DNA of 7,997 nucleotides from an uncultured Bacteroidota bacterium (GTDB lineage Bacteria; Bacteroidota; Bacteroidia; Chitinophagales; Chitinophagaceae): the NCBI GenBank assembly GCA_946480675.1, contig CAMLKS010000097.1, forward strand, positions 1 to 7,997. Reading direction: 5' to 3'. Positions 1 to 6,409 of the stretch are shown piece by piece. The notes beneath the pieces were generated by a model. It worked only from the letters and a program-made list of their open reading frames with translations, searched no databases and had not been told where the DNA came from. The position numbers and the translations under genes were made by a program. Numbering within the stretch: position 1 is the first letter of the stretch; every line of letters begins with the position of its first letter.

Positions 1-1
1 T

Positions 2-115
2 GCTTATGTAGCCATTACCCAGCATTTAAAACCTGTAGTAAAATCGCTGATGTATGGCGAGCCGTGCTCTACTGTACCGGTGTATAAAAAACCGGCTACA
101 AAACCAGCAGGTTAG
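2..115 (+). CDS. C-terminal end of an unrecognised protein (5' part outside window)
   Basis: Reading frame 2 is open from the left edge to a TAG at 113-115 and gives 37 residues, beginning AYVAITQHLKPVVKSLMYGE and ending in a Lys/Pro/Ala-rich tail (KKPATKPAG). A short basic, proline-rich tail is common at protein C-termini and fits a real gene end. I do not recognise the family from this fragment and assign no function. The last 20 bases overlap, tail-to-tail, the end of the minus-strand metal-dependent repressor gene. With only 37 codons visible, a chance open frame cannot be excluded. Confidence 0.5.
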   Translation, partial: AYVAITQHLKPVVKSLMYGEPCSTVPVYKKPATKPAG

Positions 116-758
116 AAGCTATTTTTTCTGAAAGCTGCAGTTCCTTTCCGTTTTCATTCATTACCAGCATGCTATTATCATAAGGCATTCGCTCTATTAT
201 AGTCAGCTTGCTACCAATGCGTATCTGGAAACGTTCCAGCTGCTGAAGGAAAGGGGAAGAAGTATCTCTTACCGCAACTATTTTACAATTGTCATTTACA
301 TTTTTATCTATCAGCATCAGTGCAGTAGATGCAGGTATATCGCCATTCGGCTTTGGTATGGGGTCGCCATGAGGGTCATATTCAGGAAAGCCAAGAAACT
401 CGTCCAGTCGTTCTATCAGTTTTTTAGAATGTATATGTTCCAACTGTTCAGCCACTTCATGCACTTCATCCCACGAAAAATGGAGTTTACTATACAGGAA
501 TGATTCCCACAACCTGTGCTTTCGCAGTATCTGGAGTGCTGCTTTGCTACCGCTGTCAGAGAGCTGAATTTTCTTATACTTCTCGTAATGTATCAACTCT
601 TTTTCAGAGAGCTTTCTTAACATATCTGTAACGGTTGCAGGCTTGGTTTGCATGCGTTCAGCTATTTCATTTACAGATACTTCACCGGCTTCATTTCTGT
701 GCTGTATACTATATATAGCCTTCAGGTAATTCTCCTCCGTATACGTCAGTAGATACAT
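96..758 (-). CDS. DtxR/MntR-family metal-dependent transcriptional repressor
   Basis: A 220-residue cytoplasmic regulator that, in this family, binds Mn(II) or Fe(II) and represses metal-uptake genes. Residues 5-70 form the N-terminal winged helix, opening with TEENYLKAIY and containing the recognition-helix region KPATVTDMLRKL. Residues 75-140 form the dimerisation/metal domain, with HRLWESFL and VHEVAEQLEHIHS. Residues about 150-220 look like the FeoA/SH3-like domain, so this is the long DtxR/IdeR-type architecture and not short MntR. Aligned by eye to DtxR, His81, Glu85, His100, Glu107 and His108 match metal ligands. The Met10 position of DtxR is Asn10, and the Cys102 position is Glu104, as in MntR. 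Metal specificity is therefore open, and I give no gene symbol. The ATG at 758 places the TEENYL motif at the usual distance from the N-terminus. The gene is divergent from the L,D-transpeptidase gene, and no metal transporter gene is in view. Confidence 0.93.
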   Translation of the reverse strand: MYLLTYTEENYLKAIYSIQHRNEAGEVSVNEIAERMQTKPATVTDMLRKLSEKELIHYEKYKKIQLSDSGSKAALQILRKHRLWESFLYSKLHFSWDEVHEVAEQLEHIHSKKLIERLDEFLGFPEYDPHGDPIPKPNGDIPASTALMLIDKNVNDNCKIVAVRDTSSPFLQQLERFQIRIGSKLTIIERMPYDNSMLVMNENGKELQLSEKIASNLLVL

Positions 759-858
759 GCCCGAAAGTTAATAAACATGTGGGGAATGTCGCCATTTTTT
801 ATTAGTTTCGTTAGCATCCCAATAGCATAGTGTAAACGAAAAAGTGAAAATTTCCGAC
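759..858. other. Divergent gap between the metal-dependent repressor and the L,D-transpeptidase
   Basis: This 100-base stretch (85 bases if the GTG at 844 is the true start) must hold the promoters of both genes. Only one-mismatch versions of the -7 consensus are seen: TAACTTTC on the minus strand at 770-763, just 4 bases from the repressor ATG, and TAGTTTCG on the plus strand at 803-810. The only clear palindrome is the 6-base ACATGT at 775-780. I see no extended inverted repeat resembling known DtxR, IdeR or MntR operators, so autoregulation cannot be supported. Confidence 0.4.
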
Positions 859-1566
859 ATGAGAATTGCCGATAAGAAAGCTATAGTATTACTACTGATT
901 TTATTGCTTCAAGTTTGCTACGCATCAGCACAGGAAGGCATAAAAGAATCTGAAAAACCGCGCAACCTGAAAGTGTTGCGCGAGTATGATGATGGCCGTG
1001 GCAACATGGTGCGCGAGATACAATACTCGCAAGGTTCGATGCGCGTTACAGAAACGATATATATACCGAAAGTAAAAACGGGCATTAATGTACGTGTAGC
1101 CATCAGCCCCGATACTGTAAACAAAGATTCTGTATGGCTGCTTGTTGACAAAACAAAATACCTGGTACAGGTATATTATAAAAAGAGACCCATACGTGGG
1201 TACCGTGCCGTATTTGGCCCTAATCCCAAAGTAAATAAATGCATGGAAGGCGACCGCTGCACTCCCGAAGGCTGGTTTAAAATTGCCGATAAAAGAAATA
1301 GCAGCAAGTACAACAAGTTTATGTTGTTGAACTATCCTAATGAAAAAAGTTACGAGCAATTTAAAAAGCTAAAAGAAAAAGGCACCATACCGGCCAATGC
1401 ACGTATAGGTGGCGATGTAGGCATACATGGTATATGGCCCGGTGGCGATGATATGATAGAAATGGGTGTGGGCTGGACCGATGGCTGCATAGCTATGAAG
1501 AATAAAGATGTAGACGACCTGTATAAATGGGTACACGTAGGTATGCGTGTATACATCAGGAAGTAA
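859..1566 (+). CDS. Secreted L,D-transpeptidase (YkuD/ErfK-YbiS-YafK superfamily)
   Basis: A periplasmic enzyme that in this family forms 3-3 peptidoglycan cross-links or attaches proteins to peptidoglycan through a catalytic cysteine. With the ATG at 859 it has 235 residues. Residues 1-24 are a signal peptide (two lysines, a long leucine stretch, cleavage after Ala-Ser-Ala before Gln25). Residue -1 to Cys20 is Val, so it is not a good lipobox. Residues about 92-235 are the YkuD domain, with TPEGWF and the catalytic signature: His190 in GIHG, then WTDGCIAMKN with Cys210 (codon 1486-1488). The residue before Gly-Cys is Asp, not the classical His, a variant common in the YafK/ErfK branch as I recall it. 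Cys128 and Cys134 could pair. An in-frame GTG at 844 would add five residues. ATG was preferred, but neither start has a Shine-Dalgarno sequence. The end overlaps the convergent deacetylase-like gene by 11 bases. Confidence 0.93.
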   Translation: MRIADKKAIVLLLILLLQVCYASAQEGIKESEKPRNLKVLREYDDGRGNMVREIQYSQGSMRVTETIYIPKVKTGINVRVAISPDTVNKDSVWLLVDKTKYLVQVYYKKRPIRGYRAVFGPNPKVNKCMEGDRCTPEGWFKIADKRNSSKYNKFMLLNYPNEKSYEQFKKLKEKGTIPANARIGGDVGIHGIWPGGDDMIEMGVGWTDGCIAMKNKDVDDLYKWVHVGMRVYIRK

Positions 1567-2854
1567 GCCGTGCCATCTTTCCTAAAAACCGGGCATAGTG
1601 TTGTGCCCAATTTTTCCATTCAGCATCTGTACCCAGAGAAAAATTGTGGAACACGGTTATTAGCCGGCTATTGGTAGCTATCAAGTATTGCGTCATCTTT
1701 TCTAACCGCGCAAAAGCTACATCTGCAGATAGACCATTTTCATAATGTGCGGTGCTATCCATAAAACAGAATGGATGCACTTTTAATTCCGTTTCTTGTT
1801 CATTTTCCAGGTCGTACCAATAAAATGGCTGTGCGCTACCACACCTGAAGCCAAGATGTGTACCGTAACCCATACTGAAATCTGTAGTAATGCCATTTGC
1901 CAGCAGTTGGCGGTAAGTAATCGGTAAAAACATTCGTACAAAATGCTGCCGCGAAATGTTTATAGGTTTACCAATGATGCCTTCCAGTGTGCCTTTCTCT
2001 GCTACCCAGGCATACTTATTATCGTTGGTATAATAAGAAGGATGTATGCCCACTGTACCTTCTGCTGCAAATCCTTTTATCAGTTTCTGCATAGCAGAGT
2101 GCAACGGGTGAATATTCTTATCGAAAGGAGTGGTATCCAAACTTGCCAGTATAAAATACAGCGGTGCATAACGATGCGTACTATGCAATTCTTTTAAAAA
2201 AAGGAAGCTGTCATAAGGATCTAGTTCATCCCGCATTACAACTTCCAGCCGCTCAGATACTTTCAATAATTTGCCGCGCATCATATCGCGGGCTATACCG
2301 CCCAGCATTCGCTTCCATCCTTTATGCTTGTAAGAATAGGCAATGTCAATATCGTAAGTGGGCAGAAAAGAAAAAGAAGGCGTTTCTAAAGAAAGATCTG
2401 TTTTCTCTTGCAAAAATTTTCTGAAAGCGGCCACCCACTCATCTGCTATGGGACGCTCCAGCAAGTGGTGCCTATATAATAAACTGTCTGTTGCCGGGTA
2501 GCGGCCGTGTTTATCGGGCTTGTAAGGATAATATTCCTCATAGCGCGATAGCAGGAAAAACAAAGCACTGAAAATATCAAATGGTATAGTGTACTCCTGT
2601 ACTGCATAAAGCGTAGGAATATTTTGCCATTCGCCGATTGCTACTTCGTGCTGCTGAATATCTTGCTGCCAGAGGAGCCCCGTATCTGGTATGCAAATAG
2701 CATTCGGTATATTTTTCCCATAACTGATATGTGCTGCGTGTGCATTTTGTGTGACGATGAAATCACAACGCAGCTGTTCGCCAAACAACCATTTCAAAAC
2801 ATACTGTAGTCGGTTACTATCTGCTGCACAGTATATGATAATGGGTGTTGACAT
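1556..2854 (-). CDS. Polysaccharide deacetylase-like protein (DUF7033 N-terminal type)
   Basis: A 432-residue protein resembling the Bacteroidota family annotated as polysaccharide deacetylase with an N-terminal DUF7033 region. Such proteins carry a degenerate NodB-like barrel and are presumed to act on cell-surface carbohydrate; the substrate is unknown. RYEEYYP at 104-110 lies in the N-terminal region. The NodB-like part starts with PTYDIDIAYSYKHKG (165-179), where Asp168 and Asp170 match the metal/catalytic Asp motif, and continues with GIHPSYYTN (269-277). It ends with DFSMGYGTHLGFRCG (325-339) and VFHNFS (401-406). No signal peptide is seen, so a cytoplasmic location is likely. The open frame extends upstream to 2938, but that would overlap lutB. 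The ATG at 2854 begins a sensible MSTPIIIYCA strand and lies 16 bases after the lutB stop, which suggests one transcript. Confidence 0.85.
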   Translation of the reverse strand: MSTPIIIYCAADSNRLQYVLKWLFGEQLRCDFIVTQNAHAAHISYGKNIPNAICIPDTGLLWQQDIQQHEVAIGEWQNIPTLYAVQEYTIPFDIFSALFFLLSRYEEYYPYKPDKHGRYPATDSLLYRHHLLERPIADEWVAAFRKFLQEKTDLSLETPSFSFLPTYDIDIAYSYKHKGWKRMLGGIARDMMRGKLLKVSERLEVVMRDELDPYDSFLFLKELHSTHRYAPLYFILASLDTTPFDKNIHPLHSAMQKLIKGFAAEGTVGIHPSYYTNDNKYAWVAEKGTLEGIIGKPINISRQHFVRMFLPITYRQLLANGITTDFSMGYGTHLGFRCGSAQPFYWYDLENEQETELKVHPFCFMDSTAHYENGLSADVAFARLEKMTQYLIATNSRLITVFHNFSLGTDAEWKNWAQHYARFLGKMARLTS

Positions 2855-2870
2855 GTATTGGGTATAAAGA

Positions 2871-4244
2871 TTAAGCTTTACGTTCTTTCCATAGTTGCGC
2901 AAATGATTTCGGTGCGAATTGTATCTCACCTCTGCCATCGCCCCAGCTATGGCTGAAGAGTTTATTCACTACTTTGTTTTTGATACCGGCAGCTGCACTA
3001 TTCATTAGCCCACGGTTCAGCATGGCCAGCTTCCACATTTTCCATCCTGCATTTTCTGAAAAGCTATTCAATCCTTCACTTGCCGCAATATGGCGGTTCT
3101 CCAGCAGCATCTCGTGTATATTTATTTTCACCGGGCAAACTTCTGTGCAATTGCCACAAAGACTGCTGGCGTAGCTCAGATGTTTATACTCTGCCATGTC
3201 TTTCAGGTGCGGTGTTATTACCGAACCTATGGGGCCGCTATACGTAGCACCGTAAGCATGGCCGCCAATGTTTTTATATACCGGGCAGGCATTCAGGCAA
3301 GAGCCACAGCGTATGCAATACATACTTTCGCGCACCTCGCTGCGTAGCAGGTTGGTGCGGCCATTATCCAGTAGTATCACATACATTTCATCCGGCCCAT
3401 CTGTTTCATCAACAGTACGCCCACCGGTAAAGATGGTATTGTAAACCGTAACATGCTGCCCGGTACCGTAAGTAGCCAGTAACGGCCAGAATACATGCAG
3501 GTCATTTACGGAGGGCAATACCTTTTCAATACCTACAATGGCAATATGCGTTTTTGGAAAAGCAGTGCTCAGTCGTCCGTTGCCTTCATTTTCGCTTACA
3601 CATACGGCACCGATATCTGCTATCAGGAAATTGCCACCGGTAATGCCTACTTCTGATGAAGTATATTTTTCACGCAGCATCTTCCTGGCTACCTGCGTCA
3701 GTTCCGATGGGCTCAGATGCGGTTCGGTACCCAGTTTTTCATGAAAGAGTTTGGCAACATCTTCCTTGCTCTTATGCATGGCCGGTGTTACGATATGATA
3801 AGGCGCTTCGCCGTCCAGCTGTTGTATGTATTCACCCAGGTCGGTTTCTACCGATTCAATATTATGCTTCGCCAGGAAATCATTCAGGTGTATCTCTTCC
3901 GTCACCATCGATTTCGACTTCACTACCCGCTGCGTATTCTTTTCTTTGCATATCTGCAGTACGGCCTGCAGCGCCTCGTCGGCATTCTCTGCCCATATCA
4001 CCTTACCACCCCGTGCGATAAAGTTTTTTTCAAAAGTTTCGAGGTGCGTATCCAGTTGCTCTATAGCACGCCACTTTATATTTTTAGCTTTCTGGCGTGC
4101 CAGCTCCAGTTGGGCATATTGTTGCTTGCCCTTCACTACAGCATCTGCATACTTCTGTATATTAAAAGTAAGCTTGCGCTTATGCTCCAAGTCACTGGCC
4201 TTCACCTTGCTTTTAGCGATAAATTCAGATATGTTTCCTGACAT
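2871..4244 (-). CDS. lutB: Lactate utilisation iron-sulfur protein LutB
   Basis: A 457-residue subunit of the LutABC system, which oxidises L-lactate to pyruvate in the cytoplasm. The LUD (DUF162) domain spans about residues 60-295 and includes ITGGNFLIADIGAV and the ATYGTGQHVT/FTGGRTVDETDGP region. It is followed by a two-motif ferredoxin-like segment: CIRCGSCLNACP (Cys310, 313, 316, 320) and CGNCTEVCP (Cys363, 366, 370). The second motif has three cysteines with Ser360 at the first position, which I recall as normal for LutB. The C-terminal region (about 390-457) resembles the LutB C-terminal domain (DUF3390), ending SFAQLWKERKA. The frame extends to a GTG at 4256, but the ATG at 4244 gives the usual MSGNISEFI start and leaves a promoter-like box just upstream. 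Neither lutA nor lutC is in the window. The next gene on this strand begins 16 bases downstream. Confidence 0.95.
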   Translation of the reverse strand: MSGNISEFIAKSKVKASDLEHKRKLTFNIQKYADAVVKGKQQYAQLELARQKAKNIKWRAIEQLDTHLETFEKNFIARGGKVIWAENADEALQAVLQICKEKNTQRVVKSKSMVTEEIHLNDFLAKHNIESVETDLGEYIQQLDGEAPYHIVTPAMHKSKEDVAKLFHEKLGTEPHLSPSELTQVARKMLREKYTSSEVGITGGNFLIADIGAVCVSENEGNGRLSTAFPKTHIAIVGIEKVLPSVNDLHVFWPLLATYGTGQHVTVYNTIFTGGRTVDETDGPDEMYVILLDNGRTNLLRSEVRESMYCIRCGSCLNACPVYKNIGGHAYGATYSGPIGSVITPHLKDMAEYKHLSYASSLCGNCTEVCPVKINIHEMLLENRHIAASEGLNSFSENAGWKMWKLAMLNRGLMNSAAAGIKNKVVNKLFSHSWGDGRGEIQFAPKSFAQLWKERKA

Positions 4245-4255
4245 AACGGGTAGCA

Positions 4256-4263
4256 CAAACTTA
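4256..4263 (-). promoter_or_regulatory. Possible Bacteroidota -7 promoter box upstream of lutB
   Basis: Read on the minus strand the gap between the unknown gene and lutB contains TAAGTTTG, a perfect match to the Bacteroidota -7 consensus TAnnTTTG. It ends 11 bases before the ATG at 4244, so the transcript leader would be only a few bases long. No TTTG or TTG lies 19-23 bases upstream, which weakens the call. The box overlaps the alternative GTG start at 4256, so if real it supports the ATG start. Confidence 0.35.
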
Positions 4264-4282
4264 ATAAAAAGCGTATAGTATG

Positions 4283-5137
4283 CTATGGTTGTTTTAGTGC
4301 CCCGGCAGCTAATAAAACTTTAGCGGCTTCAGCTATTATTTTTTCTTCCTGTCTTTCAGGCGAATAAATTTCAAAATATTTCTTTTCAGGCAGTGTTTCC
4401 ATATAGAAGGACGAACGTAATATAGGCACCCGTAATTGTGCTACGGATACACCCTCTGTTCCCATGATATAGAATACATGTTCGTTTCTTACAGAACCAT
4501 ATCGTTGCATAGTGCCGTTTTTACTATAGCTGCCTATTACTATATCATCCAGGTATATCTTTTCATTCATCACCTGCAATGCCGTAGGCACCCCGGGTAC
4601 ATCATACGGAGATACGTTGTAGTTGCGGTATTTCCCTTCGTCTATTGTTTTCTTGCTTATGTAATGATTAGACTTGCTTAATAATTTCAGCATCGTTTCC
4701 ATAGCCTCGTATTGAAATGCGCCATCTTTCAGCACATCATATTGTATAAGTTGCCTGGAAAAAGTTTCAAAAAAGTATGGATATACCTCTATGTTTATTT
4801 CGGCGCCATAATCCGGCAGCTTTATATTGTAGTAATATTCCAGGTAGGCATATTCGGGAGATGAAAGTACTCTTGCAGTTATGTAGATGACTTCATGCCC
4901 ATCCGGCAGACTGATGACAATGTCTTTAAAATCTTCCCCTTTCGTTTCCGGGTTAAGCGGCAGCGGATCGTAATCGCCCTGTCCAACTATCGGGATAGTA
5001 GGTGCTTTACTGCCAAACGCTTTATACTTCGCATATACTTTCCCATCATGCAAAACCTGTCCATAATCCGGAGCGTCATTTTGTGCGCTGCACACTGCTG
5101 GAAACAACAGCAGACATATAAGAATGAAACTGCGCAT
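4283..5137 (-). CDS. Exported protein of unknown function
   Basis: I do not recognise this 284-residue protein. Residues 1-18 are a clear signal peptide (MRSFILICLLLFPAVCSA, cleavage before Gln19), so the product is exported. The residue before Cys16 is Val, which makes a lipoprotein unlikely. The mature part has no cysteine and is rich in tyrosine and acidic residues, with VYAKYKAFGSKAPTIPIVGQ near the N-terminus and YLEYYYNIKLPDYGAEI at about 98-114. The middle (roughly 120-160) reads as helical, and the C-terminus ends in an alanine-rich helix (IIAEAAKVLLAAGALKQP). It lies 38 bases upstream of lutB and 56 bases downstream of the acyloxyacyl hydrolase-like gene, with its own promoter-like box. 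The ATG at 5137 gives the signal peptide directly. Confidence 0.85.
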   Translation of the reverse strand: MRSFILICLLLFPAVCSAQNDAPDYGQVLHDGKVYAKYKAFGSKAPTIPIVGQGDYDPLPLNPETKGEDFKDIVISLPDGHEVIYITARVLSSPEYAYLEYYYNIKLPDYGAEINIEVYPYFFETFSRQLIQYDVLKDGAFQYEAMETMLKLLSKSNHYISKKTIDEGKYRNYNVSPYDVPGVPTALQVMNEKIYLDDIVIGSYSKNGTMQRYGSVRNEHVFYIMGTEGVSVAQLRVPILRSSFYMETLPEKKYFEIYSPERQEEKIIAEAAKVLLAAGALKQP

Positions 5138-5153
5138 AGGCTTAGTTATATAT

Positions 5154-5186
5154 CAAATATACGATATCTGATATGCGAGAGGCAAT
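5154..5186 (-). promoter_or_regulatory. Likely Bacteroidota promoter for the unknown exported-protein gene
   Basis: On the minus strand, TATATTTG at 5161-5154 matches the -7 consensus TAnnTTTG exactly. ATTG at 5186-5183 gives a -33-like TTG with a 21-base spacer, inside the range known for this phylum. The -7 box ends 16 bases before the ATG at 5137, implying a leader of about 10 bases. The region is AT-rich with several ATATC/GATAT repeats, so chance matching is possible. Confidence 0.5.
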
Positions 5187-5193
5187 GGTTGTG

Positions 5194-6330
5194 TCAAAAC
5201 CCCATGCCTAACCCCACTTCCACCAATTCAGCTTCAGTACCATGGGTTTTAAGATAAGCGTGTGTGCTAAGCTCTTTTAGAATACCTTTTTCATTTTGTA
5301 TCAGGTACACATTGCCGCCCAGTTTTTCGTATATCTTGTTCTTAGATAGCTCGTTATGTTTCAGGTAATACCCCACTTGTAACACGACACCCACCCTGCC
5401 AAACAGGAACTCATTACCCACAAACAAGCTGCTCTTCCACGAATTTTGGGCTTCTTTTCCGGGATTTATCTCGTTGTTCTTTTGGAAACGGTACACATGG
5501 GTATAATAGGCATAGTCTACACCCAGCAATAGTTTGTTCTTACTCAGGTAGCGCTTGCTGGCAAAAAGAGAGGCAAGATATACCGGGTACATCGGCCCGT
5601 TCGATGCAGATATTTCAGTTCCTGCAAGGCTCATGCGCATTTGTACCAACACTCTGTTTTTTAGTTTCGGAAGGTTTTTAACTATCCGTTCCGGCCTTGA
5701 TGTAACAGGGAAATATCGTAATCCGATGTTAACACCATATTTATTGATACCCAGGTTCGGGTGTCTGAGCGTGGCATTGGATATATGGGCAAAGTTGGCA
5801 CCTATCTGCACATCCAGGTGTTCGTTCACATGGTACCTAAGGTCAGTAGAAAAATAGGAGTAATTGTTCATACGGCTGCCGATGGCGGTATTCAAAGTAT
5901 CCCAGCCGGGCACACGTTCAAAACGTTTGGTGATATATGCAATACCAAAACCTGCTTTGGCTGTCCACTCCACTTTTTTCCCCCTGATAATGGGTATCTG
6001 CAAATTAGGATACAAACTTACCGCACGGCCATAAACGGAATCATTATCATAGCGGGTATAGGCTATCGCCATACCAAGCAGCGGGTAGTGCCTGCGCTGA
6101 TGCCATGTTTTGCGGCCATCGGTTTGTTGTATAAAGTTCAGCTCTACGCCGGGTATATAATTAGAGAGGTCGGCCCGCATTTTAGCCGAGTGCTTAAAGC
6201 CATTGGCAGCCATATAATTGGCTTCAATACCAAAACCTGCCCAGGGTTTATTTTCCTGTGCACGGCCAACAGAAAATGTAGCAGCCATACATAACATGGT
6301 CAATAGGCCGCGCCGCATACGATAACTCAT
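5194..6330 (-). CDS. Acyloxyacyl hydrolase / lipid A deacylase (PagL-like) outer-membrane barrel
   Basis: A 378-residue protein from the ATG at 6330; a second ATG at 6318 is equally possible. The signal peptide is MRRGLLTMLCMAATFSVGRA, starting at the second ATG, with cleavage before QENKPW. The mature protein alternates hydrophobic and polar residues in beta strands and ends in GLGMGF, with the terminal Phe typical of outer-membrane barrels. The signature NFAHISNATLRHPNLGIN (179-196) matches the PagL FxHxSN active-site motif: His182 and Ser184 as catalytic residues, then Asn185. PagL enzymes remove a lipid A acyl chain. The catalytic Glu of P. aeruginosa PagL appears to be replaced by Asn196. 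At this length it is about twice the size of PagL, like the Bacteroidota acyloxyacyl hydrolase group. The open frame runs to 6495, but that extension enters the divergent DUF502 gene and lacks a sensible N-terminus. Confidence 0.8.
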   Translation of the reverse strand: MSYRMRRGLLTMLCMAATFSVGRAQENKPWAGFGIEANYMAANGFKHSAKMRADLSNYIPGVELNFIQQTDGRKTWHQRRHYPLLGMAIAYTRYDNDSVYGRAVSLYPNLQIPIIRGKKVEWTAKAGFGIAYITKRFERVPGWDTLNTAIGSRMNNYSYFSTDLRYHVNEHLDVQIGANFAHISNATLRHPNLGINKYGVNIGLRYFPVTSRPERIVKNLPKLKNRVLVQMRMSLAGTEISASNGPMYPVYLASLFASKRYLSKNKLLLGVDYAYYTHVYRFQKNNEINPGKEAQNSWKSSLFVGNEFLFGRVGVVLQVGYYLKHNELSKNKIYEKLGGNVYLIQNEKGILKELSTHAYLKTHGTEAELVEVGLGMGF

Positions 6331-6345
6331 TGAAACTGTGAATAA

Positions 6346-6362
6346 TTGGCTAAATAAGCCAA
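6346..6362. repeat. Perfect inverted repeat TTGGCT-N5-AGCCAA in the divergent gap
   Basis: Two 6-base arms (6346-6351 and 6357-6362) are exactly complementary around an AAATA spacer. The repeat starts 15 bases upstream of the ATG at 6330 and lies downstream of the minus-strand promoter-like box. It could be an operator for a dimeric regulator or a leader hairpin at the 5' end of the acyloxyacyl hydrolase mRNA. I do not recognise the sequence as the site of a named regulator. Confidence 0.5.
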
Positions 6363-6372
6363 CGCTTGTAAG

Positions 6373-6380
6373 CAAATATA
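6373..6380 (-). promoter_or_regulatory. Probable -7 promoter box of the acyloxyacyl hydrolase-like gene
   Basis: Read on the minus strand this is TATATTTG, a perfect TAnnTTTG match. It ends 42 bases before the ATG at 6330 (54 before the ATG at 6318), leaving room for a leader that includes the inverted repeat at 6346-6362. No clear TTTG lies at the expected -33 distance; a TTTG is present only 13 bases upstream. Confidence 0.4.
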
Positions 6381-6401
6381 GTTTTCCCCCCGCCAAACAT
6401 G

Positions 6402-6409
6402 TAACTTTG
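6402..6409 (+). promoter_or_regulatory. Probable -7 promoter box of the DUF502-serC operon
   Basis: TAACTTTG matches TAnnTTTG exactly and ends 15 bases before the ATG at 6425, implying a leader of about 9 bases. A TTTT at 6382-6385 is the nearest -33-like element, with a 16-base spacer, slightly short. The box is 21 bases from the opposing minus-strand box at 6373-6380, so the two promoters would be back-to-back with overlapping upstream parts. Confidence 0.45.

Noticed and set aside
77..95. Small hairpin CCGGT-N9-ACCGG near the convergent gene ends, considered as a terminator
   Set aside because: The stem is only 5 bp, the A/T tract lies in the loop and not after the stem, and it lies inside the coding end of the plus-strand gene.
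763..770. TAACTTTC as a -7 box for the metal repressor
   Set aside because: It has one mismatch and only 4 bases before the ATG; too weak to list as a promoter.
925..1359. Minus-strand open frames of 144 and 77 codons
   Set aside because: Both are antisense to the L,D-transpeptidase, whose active-site motifs are intact.
3717..4241. Plus-strand open frame of 174 codons, with other long plus-strand frames at 3656-4021 and 3826-4278
   Set aside because: All lie opposite the well-supported lutB gene; their translations are Cys/His/Phe-rich with no domain pattern, as expected for antisense shadows.
5761..6294. Plus-strand open frame of 177 codons
   Set aside because: Lies wholly opposite the acyloxyacyl hydrolase-like gene; its composition is not protein-like and it has no recognisable domain.
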